From contig JAPLDN010000417.1 in assembly GCA_026391755.1 (NCBI GenBank), positions 1 through 8,553 on the forward strand: a DNA stretch of 8,553 nucleotides, in the 5' to 3' direction. Positions 5,694-8,553 of the stretch are shown here, in pieces; within the stretch, counting starts at the first letter, position 1, and each line of letters opens with the position of its first letter. The translations under genes were made by a program, and so were the position numbers. The notes beneath the pieces were generated by a model. That model had not been told where the DNA came from, made no database searches, and worked only from the letters and a program-made list of their open reading frames with translations. This DNA comes from Bacteroidota bacterium (GTDB lineage: Bacteria > Bacteroidota > Bacteroidia > Bacteroidales > FEN-979).

Positions 5694-6956
5694 TTACTCC
5701 ACTTCCAGTATCAATCCTTTCAGATATTCCCCTTCGGGATGGTATATACTCACAGGATGGTCGGGCCCCTGGGAAAGATGATGCAAAATCTTCACATTCC
5801 TTCCGGTCTCAATAGCTGCTGACTGCAATGCTGAACGGAACATTTCCCTGCTGATTGCCTGGGAGCAGGAGAAGGTAAAGAGCAGGCCTCCCGGTTCAAG
5901 GTGGCGGATTGCCGAGGCATTCAAATGAACATAGGCATGAAGGGCATTGTTTGTAACCTGGTGGGTTTTGGCAAAGGCCGGAGGATCAACGATAATCATT
6001 GAATATCTCCCGGCCGCTTCTCTCAGGAAGACCTTAACATCAGCCACTTCCTCCGAATGAAACGTTTCATCAATCCCGTTAAGAACCATGTTCTCTTTTG
6101 TCCATCTGATGGCCTGATTAGAACTATCGACCGAATGAACATGCCTTGCACCCCCTTTCAGGCAGTATACAGAGAAGGCGCCCGAATAGCAAAAGGTGTT
6201 CAGTACCGAACGGTTCCTGGCATAAAACTGGGCGAACATACGGTTGCTGCTCTGGTCAAGAAAGAAACCGGTCTTCTGTCCGTTGATGAAATCTACATTG
6301 AATTTATGGCTGGTCTCGGCGATCTCGACGGGAGGGGTGCTCCCGAAAAGGAAATGATCGTGATTAAGTTCGTTACGAAGGTTGTGATGTAGTTCGTTAC
6401 GATTTTCGTTGCGTATTTCCTTACGATGTTCATTACGATTTCCCTGCGACCGTGCCATTGTCTCCGCGCTCTTATCATACACCGCTAAAAGTTTCTCTCC
6501 ATACAACTCCTTCAGGACATCAACGAGCAAGGGTTTAATATTATGCATGCCCGGGGAATGGGTTTGAATCACGGCAACACCGTTATACCAGTCGATGATC
6601 AATCCCGGCAGTTCATCGCCTTCGCTGAAAACGAGCCGATAAGCGCTTGTTGACTCGCTATCGGTCAAGCCGGCCTTTTTCCTTAGTTCGAAGGCTTGCT
6701 TCAGTCTCCCAAGCCAGAAATCAAAGCCGGCCGACGTCTGCAAGAAAGAGAATATCTTAACTGCAATGGATCCGTTCAGAAAATGACCGGTGGCAAGGTA
6801 CTTCCCCTCTGAAGAAAAAACCTCTACGATCTCTCCTTCCTTAATATTACTTTCCCTGCTGTCAATCGCACCCGAGAAGATCCAGGGGTGTCGTCTGAGA
6901 ACCGCGGCTTCCTTGCCCGGCTTCAATATTATTGAGTGGAATCTGTCCATGAACAT
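5694..6956 (-). CDS. rlmI: 23S rRNA (cytosine-C5) methyltransferase, RlmI family, with repeat insert
   Basis: This family methylates C1962 (E. coli numbering) of 23S rRNA using S-adenosylmethionine. The start at 6956 gives 420 residues; the ATG two codons in (6950) is nearly as good. The frame is open further upstream to 7295, but that part overlaps the divergent lipoprotein gene and lacks homology. Residues 8-75 form the PUA-type RNA-binding domain (LKPGKEAAVLRRHPWIFSGAI). Residues 76-165 are the linking domain, and about 205-420 the Rossmann methyltransferase. Visible motifs are GQKTGFFLDQ (226-235), SAM-binding VLNTFCYSGAFS (251-262), DPPAFAK (324-330) and SCSQ (363-366), whose Cys364 is the likely catalytic nucleophile. 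Residues 173-200 are an Asn/Arg/Glu/His-rich repeat insert absent from typical members. Without it the length (392) fits the about 396 residues of E. coli RlmI. All core motifs are intact, so the enzyme is probably active. Confidence 0.88.
   Translation of the reverse strand: MFMDRFHSIILKPGKEAAVLRRHPWIFSGAIDSRESNIKEGEIVEVFSSEGKYLATGHFLNGSIAVKIFSFLQTSAGFDFWLGRLKQAFELRKKAGLTDSESTSAYRLVFSEGDELPGLIIDWYNGVAVIQTHSPGMHNIKPLLVDVLKELYGEKLLAVYDKSAETMARSQGNRNEHRKEIRNENRNELHHNLRNELNHDHFLFGSTPPVEIAETSHKFNVDFINGQKTGFFLDQSSNRMFAQFYARNRSVLNTFCYSGAFSVYCLKGGARHVHSVDSSNQAIRWTKENMVLNGIDETFHSEEVADVKVFLREAAGRYSMIIVDPPAFAKTHQVTNNALHAYVHLNASAIRHLEPGGLLFTFSCSQAISREMFRSALQSAAIETGRNVKILHHLSQGPDHPVSIYHPEGEYLKGLILEVE
6357..6440 (-). 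repeat. Seven 12-bp tandem repeats inserted in frame in rlmI
   Basis: Read on the minus strand, seven consecutive 12-mers fit NNNCGTAACGAA with drift. They encode the 4-residue units NRNE, HRKE, IRNE, NRNE, LHHN, LRNE and LNHD. Units four and six keep the consensus core exactly; five and seven are the most degraded. The array lies between the linker and methyltransferase domains, where an inserted loop would be tolerated. Confidence 0.85.
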
Positions 6957-6974
6957 AAATATTTCAAAAAATAC

Positions 6975-7006
6975 TTGAATTGCCGGTAAATTTATCACTA
7001 ATTTTA
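6975..7006 (+). promoter_or_regulatory. Candidate Bacteroidota-type promoter for the coiled-coil lipoprotein gene
   Basis: A TTG at 6975-6977, then 21 nt, then TAATTTTA at 6999-7006 approximates the Bacteroidota primary sigma consensus (TTTG, 19-21 nt, TAnnTTTG). The final G of the -7 box is A and the -33 box has only TTG. Transcription would begin a few bases later, leaving a leader of under 20 nt before the ATG at 7030. The 73-bp divergent gap must also serve rlmI, for which I found no convincing box. Confidence 0.35.
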
Positions 7007-7029
7007 CGTCAAATTTAAAACCCAAAGCA

Positions 7030-7884
7030 ATGAAAAAGTATTTTTTGCTTCTTCTCATTCCGGTTTTCGTCGCATCCTGCGGTCGTGAAGCCAAGAAAAA
7101 AGCAGAAGAATTGCAGGCTCGCAACGACAGCCTGATGAACCAGACCACGCAAAAGGATGAGGCAATCAACGAATTCGTCCGTTCAATCAACGATATCCAG
7201 AGCACTCTGGATACGATCAAGATGAAGGAGAATGTGATCAATCTAAGTACCGAGCGCGGTGGTGAATTGAAACAAACCGCCAAGGACCAGATCAAAACCG
7301 ATATCCAGACTATTTACAGCATGATGCAAAAGGACAAAGCCCAGCTTGCCCAACTGACCAAAAAGCTGAAAGCTGCGAATATGAAGGTTGACGAGCTGCA
7401 GAAAATGGTGTCACGACTCGAAAAGGATATCGCCACCAAGAGCGCCGAGATCGAGGAACTCAGGACAAGCCTGGCAAAGCTGAATATCAAGTTCGAAGCT
7501 GCTTCGCTCAAGATAGATACCCTGAGCAAGACCGTTAACCAGCAGGGTGCAAAGATCAACGACCAGACCCAGACCATTGCTGCCCAGGAAGAAGCCATCA
7601 ACACTGCTTATTACGTTATCGGCACAAGCAAAGACCTGAAAAAGAATGGTGTTATCAAGAAAGGCGACATCCTCGCCGATTTCAACAAGGAACTGTTCAC
7701 CAAGATCGACATCCGCAAAACAACGGAGATCAGCATCCTGAGTAAGAAAGCAAAGATCCTTTCAAGCCATCCGACCGCATCGTACAAATTCACCGGTGAC
7801 AAGAAAGTCATTCAGTCACTGCAGATATTGGATTACAAGGCCTTCTGGAGCAATTCAAAGTACCTCGTGATCATGGTTGACTAA
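7030..7884 (+). CDS. Coiled-coil lipoprotein with conserved C-terminal domain
   Basis: The protein starts with a lipoprotein signal, MKKYFLLLLIPVFVASCG; Cys17 in the VASC lipobox would be lipidated. Residues 20-190 are almost wholly helical heptad sequence rich in K, E, Q, D, L and I, with phrases such as KVDELQKMVSRLEKDI and SAEIEELRTSLAKL, so a long coiled coil is expected. Residues 192-284 form a separate domain, AYYVIGTSKDLKKNGVI through FTKIDIR to a hydrophobic YLVIMVD end. I recall this arrangement in many Bacteroidota proteins, some of which carry a Cbp1-like adhesin label by coiled-coil similarity; I would not infer adhesion from that. It probably sits in the periplasm or outer membrane as a spacer or scaffold. 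It is transcribed alone, between the rlmI divergent gap and a strong terminator. Codon use favours C/G third bases, unlike the AT-richer secreted genes at left. Confidence 0.75.
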   Translation: MKKYFLLLLIPVFVASCGREAKKKAEELQARNDSLMNQTTQKDEAINEFVRSINDIQSTLDTIKMKENVINLSTERGGELKQTAKDQIKTDIQTIYSMMQKDKAQLAQLTKKLKAANMKVDELQKMVSRLEKDIATKSAEIEELRTSLAKLNIKFEAASLKIDTLSKTVNQQGAKINDQTQTIAAQEEAINTAYYVIGTSKDLKKNGVIKKGDILADFNKELFTKIDIRKTTEISILSKKAKILSSHPTASYKFTGDKKVIQSLQILDYKAFWSNSKYLVIMVD

Positions 7885-7900
7885 ACCAGATTAAACTGAC

Positions 7901-7937
7901 AAAAAAAAGGCCCTGAAAATTCAGGGTCTTTTTTTAT
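7901..7937. terminator. Bidirectional rho-independent terminator
   Basis: The stem pairs GGCCCTGA (7909-7916) with TCAGGGTC (7921-7928), with one G-T wobble and the 4-nt loop AAAT. It is flanked by eight A on the left and a run of T on the right, so it works on both strands. It ends the coiled-coil lipoprotein transcript and the convergent MORN lipoprotein transcript. The stop codon of the latter (7934-7936) lies inside the T-run. Confidence 0.85.
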
Positions 7938-8371
7938 TTCTGCGGAGCCGAAAAATCCTGCTCTGCTAAAAGCTTTCCGTTCTCATCATAAAAACGCCAT
8001 TTGCCGGTTCGCTGATCATTCTTATAATCCCCTGCGTATCTAATCTTTCCATTTTCAAAATATGTGACTCTTCTGCCATCACTTTTGCCGTTTTTAAAAT
8101 TTCCTTCGCTCCATTTTTTACCGTTCTCATACCAGGATACCCACAAACCGTCACGTTTCCCGTCCTTGTATGAGCCGTCCATCTGCAACTGCTTGTTTGC
8201 ATAGTATGTCGTTTCCCTTATCATCTCACGGTTTTCGCCTTTCCCCTTATAAATACAAACCCGTTTGGGCGATCCGTCGGCAAAGGTTTCTTCAATGACT
8301 TTCTGCTCGAAACGGCAGGCTGTTGCTAAAAATACCAGTAAAACAAGGAATGTTGAGATTGTGGTTTTCAT
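7934..8371 (-). CDS. Small MORN-repeat (YwqK-like) lipoprotein
   Basis: The N-terminus MKTTISTFLVLLVFLATAC is a lipoprotein signal with Cys19 in an ATAC lipobox. After a looser strand region (residues 26-62), three 24-residue repeats follow at 66-89, 90-113 and 114-137. Each has the form G-x-Y/F-K-x-G-K-x-D/T-G-x-W, then a Y/F-x-ENGK turn. This is the MORN-like repeat of the YwqK antitoxin-fold family, which is abundant in Bacteroidota and usually has no known partner. No toxin-like gene lies beside it, so an immunity role is unsupported here. The protein should be membrane-anchored facing the periplasm or outside. It ends in the shared terminator. Upstream, a heptad micro-repeat and then the end of another minus-strand gene suggest possible co-transcription. 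The TonB-C-like protein at 3578 has similar but weaker MORN-type strands. Confidence 0.8.
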   Translation of the reverse strand: MKTTISTFLVLLVFLATACRFEQKVIEETFADGSPKRVCIYKGKGENREMIRETTYYANKQLQMDGSYKDGKRDGLWVSWYENGKKWSEGNFKNGKSDGRRVTYFENGKIRYAGDYKNDQRTGKWRFYDENGKLLAEQDFSAPQK

Positions 8372-8407
8372 AAATACTAATTTAAATTGTTACGTTTTTT
8401 GTAAGTC

Positions 8408-8463
8408 ATCTGCAATCGGATATCCGATATCAGATATCAGATGGCAGATATCAGATGTCAGAT
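8408..8463. repeat. Second ATCNGAT heptad micro-repeat array
   Basis: Seven consecutive 7-mers from 8415 to 8463 are ATCGGAT, ATCCGAT, two ATCAGAT, GGCAGAT, ATCAGAT and GTCAGAT. A weaker unit (ATCTGCA) sits at 8408-8414. This is the same family as the block at 5589-5644, read here on the opposite strand. It lies 36-44 bp upstream of the MORN lipoprotein start and runs into the end of the neighbouring partial gene. Confidence 0.85.
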
Positions 8464-8553
8464 AAGAATTCCAGCCTTTGGCCCTTGATGGTTTCGTTGA
8501 ACTTCCCCTGGTCGAAGACAAGCTGATTACCGCTGAGGTTTGTGTTCATCATC
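8451..8553 (-). CDS. C-terminal end of an unrecognised protein (partial, continues beyond right edge)
   Basis: On the minus strand, an open frame enters from the right edge at 8552 and runs 33 codons to a TGA at 8453-8451. The end reads NQLVFDQGKFNETIKGQRLE followed by FLSDI. Codon third positions are mostly C or G, like rlmI and the coiled-coil gene, and the sequence has a coding look (alternating hydrophobic strand, charged helix). Two ATG codons sit at the edge, but a 33-residue gene is less likely than the tail of a longer one. I do not recognise the family. The last three codons and the stop fall inside the heptad array at 8415-8463, so the original C-terminus may have been altered by it. 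The MORN lipoprotein starts 79 bp downstream on the same strand. Confidence 0.5.
   Translation of the reverse strand, partial: MMNTNLSGNQLVFDQGKFNETIKGQRLEFLSDI

Noticed and set aside
6957..7295. Upstream extension of the rlmI frame, giving a 533-residue protein
   Set aside because: The extra 113 residues overlap the divergent lipoprotein gene, lie before the conserved PUA start and have no family resemblance. The ATG at 6956 or 6950 fits RlmI.
7934..8371. Antitoxin or immunity gene of a toxin pair, from YwqK similarity
   Set aside because: No toxin-like partner is adjacent, and MORN-like lipoproteins are common in Bacteroidota without such partners.
8265..8465. Plus-strand open frame across the MORN gene start and heptad array
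   Set aside because: It is antisense to the lipoprotein signal peptide and ends in simple-repeat sequence (SDIRWQISDVR), which is just translated repeat.

Overview
The window looks like chromosomal DNA from a member of the Bacteroidota. Three consecutive left-hand genes end in, or retain most of, a type A C-terminal sorting domain of the type IX secretion system (a YPNP motif, then a short beta-rich domain ending in GxY-x-V and a basic tail). Other genes are lipoproteins with Bacteroidota-style signal peptides, and no clear Shine-Dalgarno sites precede the starts. It could come from an isolate or a metagenome-assembled genome; the sequence alone does not settle this.

Layout. (1) Positions 1-3566, + strand: a cassette of three secreted repeat proteins. 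They are a leucine-rich-repeat protein cut by the left edge, a protein with seven exact 49-residue repeats, and a protein with seven YCF48/BNR-like repeats of about 41 residues. The last two look like seven-bladed beta-propellers. The second gene loses the end of its sorting domain at about 2410, exactly where the third gene begins without a signal peptide. This is best explained by a deletion (or assembly collapse) that removed one gene's end and the next gene's start. (2) 3578-4354, +: an exported protein with an N-terminal MORN/YwqK-like part and a TonB-C-like end. (3) 4372-5562, -: a PLP-dependent class V aminotransferase-fold enzyme resembling isopenicillin-N epimerase. (4) 5694-6956, -: an RlmI-type 23S rRNA m5C methyltransferase carrying an in-frame insert of seven 4-residue repeats. 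(5) 7030-7884, +: a coiled-coil lipoprotein, divergent from rlmI. (6) 7934-8371, -: a small MORN-repeat lipoprotein, convergent with the coiled-coil gene and sharing a bidirectional terminator with it. (7) 8451 to the right edge, -: the last 33 codons of an unrecognised gene.

The most unusual signal lies in the short repeats between and inside genes. The 131-bp gap between rlmI and the PLP enzyme can be read as an almost unbroken series of heptanucleotides in one register. It passes through three sequence flavours: TTACGA-type, ATCNGAT-type, and ACCAGT/CACT-type. A second ATCNGAT heptad array sits before the MORN lipoprotein gene and supplies the stop codon of the upstream partial gene. The RlmI insert is built from a 12-nt repeat sharing the TTACGA core. 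Together these suggest a family of degenerate micro-repeats that spreads through intergenic DNA and sometimes enters genes. I see no defence system, transposase, CRISPR array, tRNA or rRNA in the window.
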